This document shows, piece by piece, positions 1 through 7,334 of a stretch of DNA of 33,299 bases (position 1 is the first letter of the stretch; the number at the start of each line of letters is the position of its first letter). Source of the DNA: a virus; the IMG/VR virus record IMGVR_UViG_3300013101_000047, positions 1 to 33,299 of that record. The stretch is one strand, 5' to 3'. The translations under genes and the position numbers were made by a program. Below the pieces are notes generated by a model that was not told where the DNA came from, did not search any database, and saw nothing but the letters and a program-made list of their open reading frames with translations.

Positions 1-600
1 GCTCGACGCGATCTCGAGCGACGGGTTCGACCCGGCGGAGGTGCAGTCGATCGTGATCTTCGCGTCGCCGATCGGAGCGTTGCCTCCGATAGCGATGTTG
101 AAAGCGTGCGGTCCCGTCACTCCGGATTCGACGGTCGAGACGACGGGGAGTTGCTTCCAGAACGGCCTGGGTGCCTGCAACTCGGCGACGAACTTGTACG
201 ACGATGGTGTGGAGCCGGTGACGGTCGTGTCGCGCAGCACCTCGACGTCGAGTTGACGGATGGTTGCCCCGTCGCCCATCGTCCGCTGTAGCGGGATCAG
301 GTCGTCGGAGTGGAAGAGGCCGAACAGCGTGTCGAGGTTCTCGTAGAGATGCTCGAACGGATCCGAGTGGGTGACTTGGCCGTCGGCGTCGGTGGCGTAG
401 ACGCCCATGCGGAGGAACAGCCTGCGAGGCTCGTAGAACTTCTGTGTGTACGAGTAGGCGCCGTCCAGATACGGTGTCGGTCGGTTCTTGCCCCGGCGTC
501 CGGGCCTCCCGTAGAAGCCGTCGATGACTTCGATGTTGTAGCCGAGCGTCTGCAAGTTGACTCCGGCGAGCAGGATCGGGCGTTGGGAGGTGACGGTCAT
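1..600 (-). CDS. Distal tail / minor tail protein, partial (3' end outside window)
   Basis: The first 200 codons of a gene that runs off the left edge. It starts with ATG at 600, and its ATGA overlaps the stop of the tape measure gene, so translation is probably coupled. The N-terminus reads MTVTSQRPILLAGVNLQTLG and the reading frame stays open to base 1. Position directly after the tape measure gene, together with this mixed beta sequence, fits the distal-tail (Dit-like) or first minor tail protein that caps the tube and joins the baseplate or receptor-binding parts. No catalytic motif is visible. The family assignment rests mainly on gene order; that it is a virion tail-tip protein is more secure than the exact class. 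Confidence 0.7.
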   Translation of the reverse strand, partial: MTVTSQRPILLAGVNLQTLGYNIEVIDGFYGRPGRRGKNRPTPYLDGAYSYTQKFYEPRRLFLRMGVYATDADGQVTHSDPFEHLYENLDTLFGLFHSDDLIPLQRTMGDGATIRQLDVEVLRDTTVTGSTPSSYKFVAELQAPRPFWKQLPVVSTVESGVTGPHAFNIAIGGNAPIGDAKITIDCTSAGSNPSLEIASS

Positions 601-3600
601 CCTTGGTACCCCGCGAATATGAGCGCTGTGTTGACGGAGTCGCCTGCGTCCTCGGCGTCCCCGGTCGGGTTGTTCACTTCGATCTGGAAGATGTTGGTGA
701 CTCCGCCGCCGCCGCCCTGACCCTGCAGTTCACCATTAGGGATGATGAACCCGGACTTGTCGGTCGTGAACACCTCGGCTCCGTCCTCGCCGACGACGTA
801 ATCCTGACCTGGGTTGACCCGGCCGCCTCCCGCCCGGTAGAGAGGGTCGCCAGTAAACGACGAGCCACCCGACCCGGACCCGGAGAGGCCCGCTTGGATC
901 GCAGCGTTGATCGCCGCCGCACGGACCCGAGCGGACGACGCAGCCTGAGACAAGATCCGGTCGATCTCGGTCTGCAACGTCCTGGCGTAAGCCTGCGCGA
1001 TCATCCTCGAGGCCGCCGGAGTCAACTGGCCCTCCATCGCTGCGTGGACTTCCCCGGCCTTGATCTTCGACGCCGTTTCGACGTCCTCGGCTTCGAGCGC
1101 TTCGACGAACGCACCGATGTCGTCGGCTGCGACGCCTGCCAGGTCGGCTTCGATGTTGAACGCTGCCCCGAGGTTCGATGCGAGGGTCGCCGCCTCGGCT
1201 GCAGCCTCCGGTCCCTTCTCCCGCAACTTGGCTGCCACCTCGGTAGCGCCTGCCCCGGCGAGCGTCGCGATGTTCGCATTGAACTCTTCGACCAACGCCC
1301 GTTGAGCGTGCGACTGTGTGACGAGCGCCGCCGCCGTCTGCTCCCCTGCGGTAGCGAGCAGCCCGTTGATCTCTGAGGAGACGTCCATGTTGGCGAGCGC
1401 TCCACGGAGTTCCCCGAGCGCCGCCGGTCCCTTCTCCCGGATGGTCGATGCGAGAGTGGTCAGCCCTGCGTCTGCGAGTGTCCCGATTCCGGTTTCGAAC
1501 TCTGCCTGCCGCTCCTGGATGCCAGTCACCGTTGCAAGCATCGCCGACGCTGCGATGGTCTTGATCGGTTCCAACTTCCCGGCGAACAGGTTTGGAATGT
1601 TGTCCAGCGGCTGGAACGCAATGTCCATGTACTGGGCGAGGCCGATGTTGACGCCAGCGGCAGCGGCGCCTCCGATATCGATGCCGCCCTCCCTGGCGAC
1701 CTCGACGATCTGGTCGAACGTCAATCCGGCGTCGAACCCGGCCTGGAAGAACTCCCGGATCTGGTTCGGGTCCATGCCCTCCTCGACGCCTTCGACGACG
1801 GCTTCGGCGACGAGGAGGCCGCCGTCCTGCGCCTTCGTAATGGCCTCTTCGAACGTCAGCCCTTCCTCGAGCGACTGGGAGATGTCGTAGCCCAACTCGC
1901 CGACGGCTGCCCCGGCGTCCTCGATCGAGAGTCCCTCGTCGAGCATCCGTGTCAACTCGGCGTTGAGTACTTGGTCGAGAGCGGATGCTTGCAGCCCGGC
2001 GACAGCCGACTCGGATGCCGTTTCGACCGTGTCGACGACGGCTTCCGCTATCGGCTTCTCGCCCTTCGACCGGATCAACCCGATCGCACCACCGATGACT
2101 CCACCGACGACGGCGCCGACTCCGGTCCCGAGCGCGGGGACGACAGAACCGATTGCTGCTCCGAGCGCAGCACCCTTCACGGCGTTCGCTGCCGTGTCCT
2201 TCAACTGGTCGCCGATCGTCCCCGACTGTGTCGGTAGCGCCTGGACGATCGACCCGCCGAGTTCTCCGACGAATGCGATGCCGAGGCCTTTGCCGAGTTT
2301 CGCACCGATACCCACCGACGCCTTCGCTGCGGACGCCCCGGAGCCGAAGCCGAGCGCCCTCGAAATAAACGCCTTCGCTCCGCCGCGCGACGCCGCACCA
2401 GCGGTCGCACCTGCTACGAGGCTGGTCCTGAGCGCCGTCCCGGTAGCGACTGCACCAACTGCCCCACCCGTAGCGACCGTCGAACCTGCGACGACTGCTG
2501 CGGTCCTAGCCGACGCGACACCGACCGTCGTGATAGCACCCGCTGCAGTCGCCTCGGCAGCGGCGAGCGTCCCGGCGGTCCCGGCGGCAGCGAGTTGAGC
2601 GGTTTGGAGCGCCTTGAGAGCAACGATGGACTGGGCGACCCGGCCTCCGATGAGGAGGAAGATGCCTGCCGCCCCGGCGAGCGCCGACGTGAGAATGATC
2701 GCGTTCTTGAGCGGCCCTGGCAGCGCCATGAACCCTTCGACGAGCGAGGCGACTGCCCCGGCGGCTGCGGCGACGGCTGGTGCGAACTGTGCGCCGAGTG
2801 CGATGGCGGCGACTTCGATGCGGTTCTTAGCGAGTTTCAACTGGGCCGAGAAGGACTCCAACTGCTTCTTCGAGATCTGGTCGGTTGCCCCGGCGGCTGC
2901 TTCCAACTTCGTCTGGTACTCGCGGATGGCGTCGCCCGTTCCGATGAGCGCCTTGACGGTGTCCTGCTGGCGAGCCGTGAACCCGAGTTGGGCGAGAGCG
3001 GCGGTCGCCTCGACGTCGGACAGGTCTGCGAACGCCACGGTGATGTCGTCGACGATGTCCGCCATGTTTCGCATGTTGCCGTCGGCGTCGAACACGGCGA
3101 TTCCGTAGTCCTCGAATGCGTCGGCGTTGGCCTCGGCGTTGATCATCAACCCACGCAGAACCCTCGACAGGTTCTCACCGGCGATGGAACCCTTGATGCC
3201 CTTGTCGGCGTAGACGGCGAGGACCGCAACGCCCTCCTCGATCGACTTGTTCACCAACTTGAGCGCCGTGCCTGCCTTCGACGTGAGCGCCGTGGAGAAC
3301 TGTTCGACCGACGCGTTGGCGAGCGTGTTCGCTTTGACCAGCACGTCGGTGATGCGGGTCAGGTTCGTGAGGTTCTGGACGGCGTCCGGGACCGTCAACC
3401 CGAGCGCCGACTGGGCATCGGTAGCAAGGTCGGTGGCCTGAGCCATGTCGAACATTCCGGCCTGCGCGAACTTCGCGACCTGCGGTAGCGCCGCCATCGA
3501 CTGAGCGGCGTCGAGGCCAGCGGACGCCAGGAAGAAATACGCCTCGGCTGCTTCCGACGCGGACACGGTCGTGATCGTCGACACGTCCTTCGCCGCCTGC

Positions 3601-3869
3601 GCCATGTCCTCCCGCATCGCATCCGACACGTTGCCCATGATCGCCAGCGACGAATTCATAGCCTCGTCGAACGAAGCGAACGCCTTAACCGACGCCACAC
3701 CGATAGCAGCGACAGGCAGAGCGACAGCGGCCGTCAGCGTCCCGCCGAGTTTCGAAGCCGCCGCAGCGGTCCCCGCCATCGACGTCTTCACTCCGGCCTG
3801 CGTCGCCGCACCGAAGCCAGCCATGTTCGGCGTGATTCGTACCGACGCTGCTGCAATGTCAACAGCCAT
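597..3869 (-). CDS. Tail tape measure protein
   Basis: This 1090-residue protein sets tail length and occupies the tube lumen before DNA ejection. Residues about 65-310 match the TP901-type tape measure core (FDEAMNSSLAIMGNV followed by a long Ala-rich helical stretch). Hydrophobic segments lie near 385-410 and 565-600. The C-terminus carries the usual tape-measure ending (GGRVNPGQDYVVGEDGAEVF, then GFIIPNGEL). ATG at 3869 follows an AAAGGAG site at good spacing. By the usual ratio of about 0.15 nm per residue the tail would be near 160 nm. It lies downstream of the chaperone genes and overlaps the next tail gene by ATGA. It is the longest gene in the window, and confidence is high. Confidence 0.95.
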   Translation of the reverse strand: MAVDIAAASVRITPNMAGFGAATQAGVKTSMAGTAAAASKLGGTLTAAVALPVAAIGVASVKAFASFDEAMNSSLAIMGNVSDAMREDMAQAAKDVSTITTVSASEAAEAYFFLASAGLDAAQSMAALPQVAKFAQAGMFDMAQATDLATDAQSALGLTVPDAVQNLTNLTRITDVLVKANTLANASVEQFSTALTSKAGTALKLVNKSIEEGVAVLAVYADKGIKGSIAGENLSRVLRGLMINAEANADAFEDYGIAVFDADGNMRNMADIVDDITVAFADLSDVEATAALAQLGFTARQQDTVKALIGTGDAIREYQTKLEAAAGATDQISKKQLESFSAQLKLAKNRIEVAAIALGAQFAPAVAAAAGAVASLVEGFMALPGPLKNAIILTSALAGAAGIFLLIGGRVAQSIVALKALQTAQLAAAGTAGTLAAAEATAAGAITTVGVASARTAAVVAGSTVATGGAVGAVATGTALRTSLVAGATAGAASRGGAKAFISRALGFGSGASAAKASVGIGAKLGKGLGIAFVGELGGSIVQALPTQSGTIGDQLKDTAANAVKGAALGAAIGSVVPALGTGVGAVVGGVIGGAIGLIRSKGEKPIAEAVVDTVETASESAVAGLQASALDQVLNAELTRMLDEGLSIEDAGAAVGELGYDISQSLEEGLTFEEAITKAQDGGLLVAEAVVEGVEEGMDPNQIREFFQAGFDAGLTFDQIVEVAREGGIDIGGAAAAGVNIGLAQYMDIAFQPLDNIPNLFAGKLEPIKTIAASAMLATVTGIQERQAEFETGIGTLADAGLTTLASTIREKGPAALGELRGALANMDVSSEINGLLATAGEQTAAALVTQSHAQRALVEEFNANIATLAGAGATEVAAKLREKGPEAAAEAATLASNLGAAFNIEADLAGVAADDIGAFVEALEAEDVETASKIKAGEVHAAMEGQLTPAASRMIAQAYARTLQTEIDRILSQAASSARVRAAAINAAIQAGLSGSGSGGSSFTGDPLYRAGGGRVNPGQDYVVGEDGAEVFTTDKSGFIIPNGELQGQGGGGGVTNIFQIEVNNPTGDAEDAGDSVNTALIFAGYQG

Positions 3870-3887
3870 GACTGGCTCCTTTCTCTG

Positions 3888-4205
3888 CTAGGCGAGGCCT
3901 GCTGTGAACTGGTCGAGGGACACGGTCCTGCCGATCTTCGGCGTCGGGACCGGCAGCACTTCACGCCACCATCCCGGCGGCGGCTCGTCGGATGCGACAG
4001 GGACCGCAGGCATCCCTGCGGCCGCCGACTCGGGTGCGTAGGCAGGCTCCCCGGCGAGGATGCCGAGGTCCGTTAGCAGCACGAGGAACTTCCTGTACCC
4101 GACTGGGTTGCCGTCGAAGCGGCCGCCCAGGTCCAGGATGTTGTAGTGCGCTGCGAAGCCTGCCTCGACCGCCGCCCATCGCTCCCTAAGTCGGACGGCG
4201 GTCAC
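3888..4205 (-). CDS. Tail assembly chaperone, frameshifted (T) part
   Basis: The 105-codon frame lies directly upstream of the tape measure gene. It contains an ERWAAVEAGFAAHYNILDL-type stretch followed by a short helical region and a Pro-rich linker, which is typical of the T part of G/GT tail assembly chaperones. It could start at GTG 4205, which overlaps the previous stop (TAGTG). However, it is in the -1 frame relative to that gene and is open back through a GGGGGAA run, so it is probably also made as a -1 frameshift extension of the upstream gene. The chaperone holds the tape measure protein while tail tube subunits polymerise. It is not expected in the virion. Confidence 0.75.
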   Translation of the reverse strand: MTAVRLRERWAAVEAGFAAHYNILDLGGRFDGNPVGYRKFLVLLTDLGILAGEPAYAPESAAAGMPAVPVASDEPPPGWWREVLPVPTPKIGRTVSLDQFTAGLA

Positions 4206-4429
4206 TATTCCCCCTCTACTGGTTCCTCCACGGACTCGAGCATGTTCTCGACGGAGGCTGCCATCTCAGCGGCGGCCTCCGCGATCGCTGTGTCCTCCGT
4301 TATGAGGAGCGCCTCTCGGAGTTCCTCGAGGATCGCAGAGACGGGTCGAACCCCGGCCTCGCGTCGCTTCCGATCCGGGTCGGAGAACAGGGACCAGTCC
4401 TCGAGCAAGTCGAGGTACATGGCGTCCAT
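4205..4429 (-). CDS. Tail assembly chaperone (G), C-terminal piece
   Basis: This 74-codon frame has an acidic helical sequence (start MDAMYLDLLEDWSLF, end VEEPVEGE). It lies in the same frame as the 81-codon gene upstream and is separated from it by only one TGA and one ACG codon. No convincing ribosome-binding site precedes its ATG at 4429. Position before the T part and the tape measure gene supports a tail assembly chaperone role. Joined to its upstream neighbour it would be a 157-residue protein, close to the usual size of G-type chaperones. It may therefore be the second half of one gene interrupted by TGA, or a separate translationally coupled gene. Confidence 0.6.
   Translation of the reverse strand: MDAMYLDLLEDWSLFSDPDRKRREAGVRPVSAILEELREALLITEDTAIAEAAAEMAASVENMLESVEEPVEGE
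4208..4214 (-). promoter_or_regulatory. Candidate -1 ribosomal frameshift site
   Basis: On the minus strand the last sense codons of the upstream chaperone frame are GAG GGG GAA followed by TAG, giving the heptamer G GGG GAA. A one-base backward slip moves translation into the 105-codon frame without meeting a stop (GGG GGA ATA GTG). Such slips at the end of G are a hallmark of siphophage tail chaperones. The heptamer is not a perfect X XXY YYZ: P-site pairing is preserved but the A-site re-pairing is imperfect. Confidence 0.5.
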
Positions 4430-4432
4430 CGT

Positions 4433-4678
4433 TCACGACCCGACTTTGGAGGCGAGCATCTGGTCGTAGGTTTCGTCGCCGAACACCAGCCGATAGTTTC
4501 GCTCCATCCGCTCGGCCTTCGTCTCGTCCTCCATCCGCTCCGGATTCGTGTTGTAGTCGATCCATTCGAGCGCCTGAGCAATCGGTGCCTCGGGCGTGAA
4601 CTCGAACGTCGTCTGGTTCGCGATGAACCGGAGCGGCGACGGGTCGAGGAGGTCGTCGTAGTTACGGAGTCGTCCCAC
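4433..4678 (-). CDS. Tail assembly chaperone (G), N-terminal piece
   Basis: An 81-residue protein starting at GTG 4678. A GAGGT ribosome-binding site overlaps the end of the major tail gene (GAGGTGTAACGGTG). The sequence is mixed and charged (GRLRNYDDLLDPSPLRF near the start, FGDETYDQMLASKVGS at the end). Gene order (major tail, this, chaperone pieces, tape measure) places it as the start of the G chaperone. Its stop is a TGA followed by ACG and then an in-frame ATG, so suppression of the TGA would fuse it to the following 74-codon frame. No catalytic residues are expected. The role is inferred from position. Confidence 0.65.
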   Translation of the reverse strand: MGRLRNYDDLLDPSPLRFIANQTTFEFTPEAPIAQALEWIDYNTNPERMEDETKAERMERNYRLVFGDETYDQMLASKVGS

Positions 4679-4680
4679 CG

Positions 4681-5238
4681 TTACACCTCGTCGATGACGT
4701 CGTAGATGGCGCCGGAGGCCGGGATGATCGCCCGGAAGTCGATGGCCAAGACCGTGATGGTCGGAGCCTTCGCATGCGCCGCTTCGACGGTGCCGGTCGG
4801 TGTCACCCTCGGGACACGAATGTCACGCAACTTCGTGCCGTCCCCTGGAGGTGCAAGCACCCGGAGGAGGAGCGAGTACTCGGTGAACGCAGACGACGCC
4901 GGAGGCGTATAGGTGCTCTGGCCGACGGCCGGAGTGTCTGTCTGGATCGTTCCACCGCCGAATGCGATCTGCAGGTTCTCGAGCGACGCCTGAGCGGCGG
5001 CACCCTGGACCCGGATCTCCTGGGCGGTCTTGAGGACGCGGAGAGCGTCGACTTCTTCGGCGACGACCACGTCCTCGAAGGTGCGGTCGACAACGAATTT
5101 CCAGCCCTCTTCGGAGTAGCCGATGTCTTCCCAGTTCCCTGCCGGTGTGACGGACGGGTCTGTGGGGAAGGCTTCTCCGAGTGGGGCCATATAGAGCGTG
5201 CCAGTTCCAACCAGCACTTCAAGAGCATCGCGGGCCAT
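4681..5238 (-). CDS. Major tail (tube) protein
   Basis: A 185-residue protein that would polymerise as hexameric rings into the tail tube. The sequence (MARDALEVLVGTGTLYMAPL, then GWKFVVDRTFEDVVVAEEVD) is typical of phage tube subunits, with an N-terminal arm followed by a beta-barrel. An upstream in-frame extension exists, but ATG at 5238 is chosen because AAGGAG lies at correct spacing and the protein-like sequence begins there. The gene opens the tail module. A GGCACR-N24-TACCAT element lies about 70 bases upstream, so tail genes can be transcribed independently of the plus-strand cassette behind it. Confidence 0.9.
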   Translation of the reverse strand: MARDALEVLVGTGTLYMAPLGEAFPTDPSVTPAGNWEDIGYSEEGWKFVVDRTFEDVVVAEEVDALRVLKTAQEIRVQGAAAQASLENLQIAFGGGTIQTDTPAVGQSTYTPPASSAFTEYSLLLRVLAPPGDGTKLRDIRVPRVTPTGTVEAAHAKAPTITVLAIDFRAIIPASGAIYDVIDEV

Positions 5239-5312
5239 TGTCTGGCTCCTTCTGGAACGGCCTCCCGGTCGCCCGTCGTCGGGGCGAAGGCTCCGGTGCT
5301 GCTCCGCTGTAG

Positions 5313-5348
5313 ATGGTAAGACTCTCGGCTCCGGTAGTAGACCGTGCC
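5313..5348 (-). promoter_or_regulatory. Late promoter-like element upstream of tail module
   Basis: Read on the minus strand, GGCACG is followed after exactly 24 bases by TACCAT. The same pair with the same spacing occurs at 13042-13077 and 20530-20565, each upstream of a structural gene. The predicted start (about 5306) leaves a leader of about 68 bases before the major tail gene. It is back to back with the plus-strand accessory promoter. Confidence 0.65.
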
Positions 5349-5358
5349 CCTGGCCGAC

Positions 5359-5396
5359 TAGATAGACTTGACGTAGCGTGGCGGCTGTGGTATCTT
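5359..5396 (+). promoter_or_regulatory. Accessory promoter P1
   Basis: The conserved element TAGATAGACTTGACG contains the -35 (TTGACG, 5368). It is followed by a 17-base spacer and the -10 TATCTT (5391-5396). The predicted +1 at 5403 is the G of a GTG codon that is in frame with the first gene of the plus-strand cassette. Confidence 0.8.
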
Positions 5397-5432
5397 GTCC
5401 CTGTGAACGAAGCCACCACACCAGGAGCCACC

Positions 5433-5573
5433 ATGCAGACCACCACCATCTTCCGCCCCTACGACGGCCGGGCCATCGCCGAGCGCATGACGGACGCCGA
5501 AGGCATCCGCTGGGAGCGCCGCCTGCTCCTCAACGGGCCGGGCCACTGGTACGTCATCGGAAACGACAACTAG
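5433..5573 (+). CDS. Small accessory protein, unknown function
   Basis: A 46-residue protein (starts MQTTTIFRPYDGRAIAERMT, ends HWYVIGNDN) and the first gene of the plus-strand cassette. ATG at 5433 is preceded by AGGAGCCACC, the recurrent ribosome-binding arrangement of accessory genes in this phage. A second possible start is the GTG at 5403, which lies at the predicted transcription start and adds the in-frame residues MNEATTPGAT. The sequence resembles small host-interaction or regulatory morons but matches no family I recognise. It is followed at short distance by another gene of the same cassette. Confidence 0.65.
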   Translation: MQTTTIFRPYDGRAIAERMTDAEGIRWERRLLLNGPGHWYVIGNDN

Positions 5574-5581
5574 GAGCCACC

Positions 5582-5803
5582 ATGCCCTTCCCACTACAGA
5601 CCGAACCCACCACCATCACCTACCCGACCGACCGGGACATCCTGGTCAACTGCCCGACCGCCGCCTTCGACACGCATGCCAACTCGATCGCCGCCGCCAG
5701 GCTCTGCGCCGACGGCATCGACTGCTTCTGGCAGGCAGCCTGGGAGAACGACGACGAAGGCTGGACCGTCGCCTGGACCCGCACCGACCCGGAGGACGAA
5801 TAG
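5582..5803 (+). CDS. Small accessory protein, unknown function
   Basis: A 73-residue acidic protein (start MPFPLQTEPTTITYPTDRD, with CFWQAAWENDDEGWTVAW near the C-terminus). ATG at 5582 follows AGGAGCCACC, whose first bases overlap the end of the previous gene. Two cysteines (42 and 48) and several tryptophans suggest a compact fold, but no family is recognised. It is co-transcribed with its neighbours from P1 and lies one base before the next start. Confidence 0.6.
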   Translation: MPFPLQTEPTTITYPTDRDILVNCPTAAFDTHANSIAAARLCADGIDCFWQAAWENDDEGWTVAWTRTDPEDE

Positions 5804-5804
5804 C

Positions 5805-6146
5805 ATGGTCGACCGGGACGCCATCGCAGCCCGCTACCACGACGACGGCGCCACCGCCGAGTCGATAGCAGCGGAGGAAGGAGTCACCGTCCGCTCCGTC
5901 TATCGCTGGATGACGCAGGCCGGTCGCCCTGCCAATACGAGCAACGCCACACCGTTCGCCCCGAGGCGACGAGTAGCGGCGCCCATCGACCCGGACGAGA
6001 TCGCCGCCGGAGCGACGTACCGGATCCAGGGACACGGCAGGTCGAAGTTCAAAGCCATCGAACGGTTCGGCGACGAAGGCTGGCGCTTCTACTCGGAGGA
6101 CACGATGAAGCACCACGCCTTCCGCAACGGGACGGTGCTGAGATGA
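5805..6146 (+). CDS. Helix-turn-helix protein
   Basis: A 113-residue protein with an N-terminal helix-turn-helix of the resolvase/transposase-like type (residues about 4-42: DAIAARYHDDGATAESIAAE, then GVTVRSVYRWMTQAGRP). After a Pro/Arg-rich linker the C-terminal part (about 63-113) is a small basic domain (YRIQGHGRSKFKAIERF) that may form a second nucleic-acid or protein-binding unit. It is probably a DNA-binding regulator of the cassette or of host genes; the target is unknown. Its stop overlaps the next start as ATGA. Confidence 0.7.
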   Translation: MVDRDAIAARYHDDGATAESIAAEEGVTVRSVYRWMTQAGRPANTSNATPFAPRRRVAAPIDPDEIAAGATYRIQGHGRSKFKAIERFGDEGWRFYSEDTMKHHAFRNGTVLR

Positions 6147-6679
6147 GCAGCGGACCGATCCTCGTCGGCAAGTTCAAGACGGCGGTCATCGACACCGCCC
6201 TCGAGATCGGCAACATCAACTGGCCTCGCACCTTCGGACACGGCGAAGGGTACTGCATCCCGATCGCCGTATTCGCAGCGGCGTTCCTGACGGCTCGAGG
6301 CTTCGAAGCCCGACCGGCGGAGGCCGCCGCCCGCTTCGACGACCCTGCGGACGCTGGCTACGCACTCGTCGGCGACCGGGACGCTCCACCGGAAGCGTTC
6401 TGCGGTCACCTCGTCGTGTGGGTTCCCGCTCGGAAAGCGGTCATCGACTTCTCCCTGCAGACGCAGGAGTCGAGGATCCTCCGCAACCTGGGAGCGCCGC
6501 CGGTCCTCACCGGGACCGTCGATCACACGACGGACAAGTACTGGTTCGACGGGCCGCTCGGTAGGGGACGAGCCACCTACGAGTTGCTGCCGAAGAGGCG
6601 CGGGTGGAAGGCTCGAGACTGGCCGTTCGAATTCATACGCTCGGAAGCACGCCGGGCCGCGACAAGGAGTGATCGATGA
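6143..6679 (+). CDS. Putative transglutaminase/papain-like fold protein
   Basis: A 178-residue protein with the residue order Cys38 (GEGYCIP), His89 (FCGHLVVW) and Asp102 (AVIDFSLQTQ). A Cys at the start of a helix followed by His and Asp on strands is the arrangement seen in transglutaminase-like and papain-like cysteine enzymes. That makes a thiol amidase, peptidase or acyl-transfer activity possible, but this is pattern reading only and the substrate is unknown. It is coupled on both sides by ATGA overlaps, so it is made in proportion to the HTH protein and the zinc protein. An accessory role against host or competing phage is plausible but untested. Confidence 0.5.
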   Translation: MSSGPILVGKFKTAVIDTALEIGNINWPRTFGHGEGYCIPIAVFAAAFLTARGFEARPAEAAARFDDPADAGYALVGDRDAPPEAFCGHLVVWVPARKAVIDFSLQTQESRILRNLGAPPVLTGTVDHTTDKYWFDGPLGRGRATYELLPKRRGWKARDWPFEFIRSEARRAATRSDR

Positions 6680-6825
6680 GCAACGACCGCTGCTTCATCT
6701 GCGACGACCGGACCGACGGCGAGCAGGAGGGTTTCTCCGCCGACCTGGTTCTGCTGCCGGGCCTCGAGTGCCCGGTCCTGGTCTGCGGCAATTGCATCCT
6801 CCGAGCCGAGCGCCGGGCCGAATAG
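6676..6825 (+). CDS. Small zinc-ribbon-like protein
   Basis: A 49-residue protein with two CxxC pairs (CFIC at 6-9 and CGNC near 37-40), which would bind one zinc ion. The start ATG at 6676 overlaps the preceding stop as ATGA. The stop TAG (6823-6825) is the first three bases of the conserved element of promoter P2. Such mini zinc ribbons are common in phage accessory regions, often as protein-binding or transcription-modulating factors. No specific function can be assigned. Confidence 0.65.
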   Translation: MSNDRCFICDDRTDGEQEGFSADLVLLPGLECPVLVCGNCILRAERRAE

Positions 6826-6860
6826 ATAGACTTGACGTAGCGTGGCGGCGGAGGTATGGT
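6823..6860 (+). promoter_or_regulatory. Accessory promoter P2
   Basis: TAGATAGACTTGACG carries the -35 at 6832-6837. A 17-base spacer and -10 TATGGT (6855-6860) follow. The predicted +1 at 6867 is the G of a GTG in frame with the gene starting at 6912. The TAG at its left end is the stop codon of the previous gene. Confidence 0.8.
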
Positions 6861-6911
6861 TCGGTCGTGAACGAAACAGCCACCAACCCGGACCCAGGCA
6901 AAGGAGCCACC

Positions 6912-7172
6912 ATGCAGACCTTCGTAACAGCCACCAACTGGAACGTCTCCTACTCGGACTCGAGCGACACCGACTACGTCGAACTCAACGTCTTCTACAT
7001 CGACTACGAGGCCGAGAACGAATGGGGAGGCCACGGAGTACCCATCCACCATCCCGAGTACAACGGCCTCCGCTTTCCGATCACGACGACCTCGAGGGAC
7101 GCCATCGACGCAGCCCGAGACTTCGCAAACTCCGTAGGACTCATCAAGGTCTACGAGCCACTCGCTCGCTAG
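6912..7172 (+). CDS. Accessory protein, unknown function
   Basis: An 86-residue acidic protein (start MQTFVTATNWNVSYSDSSDT; C-terminus DFANSVGLIKVYEPLAR). ATG at 6912 is preceded by AAAGGAGCCACC. An in-frame GTG at 6867, exactly at the predicted +1, would add the residues MNETATNPDPGKGAT. It is the last gene of the plus-strand cassette and is followed immediately by a strong hairpin. It has no recognisable domain; the alternation of polar and aromatic residues suggests a small beta/alpha fold. Confidence 0.6.
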   Translation: MQTFVTATNWNVSYSDSSDTDYVELNVFYIDYEAENEWGGHGVPIHHPEYNGLRFPITTTSRDAIDAARDFANSVGLIKVYEPLAR

Positions 7173-7183
7173 GAAGGCAGCCA

Positions 7184-7222
7184 GAAGCCCGCCCGACCTG
7201 CAGACCGGGTCGGGCGGGCTTC
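7184..7222 (+). terminator. Intrinsic hairpin, probably bidirectional
   Basis: A perfect 15-base-pair stem (arms 7184-7198 and 7208-7222, GAAGCCCGCCCGACC and its complement) encloses a 9-base loop directly after the last plus-strand gene. It lacks a U-tract, as is common in high-GC actinobacterial genomes. On the minus strand it would also stop head-module transcripts before they run antisense through the cassette. Confidence 0.8.
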
Positions 7223-7334
7223 CTCGTGTGGCGCCAGCGACGCTACGACTTCCCACACAGCGCCGCTGGCACTCCTAGTGGCCCAGGTAGCGGAGGCCGC
7301 ACCGAGCGGACCGTGTGGGGCAACGTCGTGGCTG

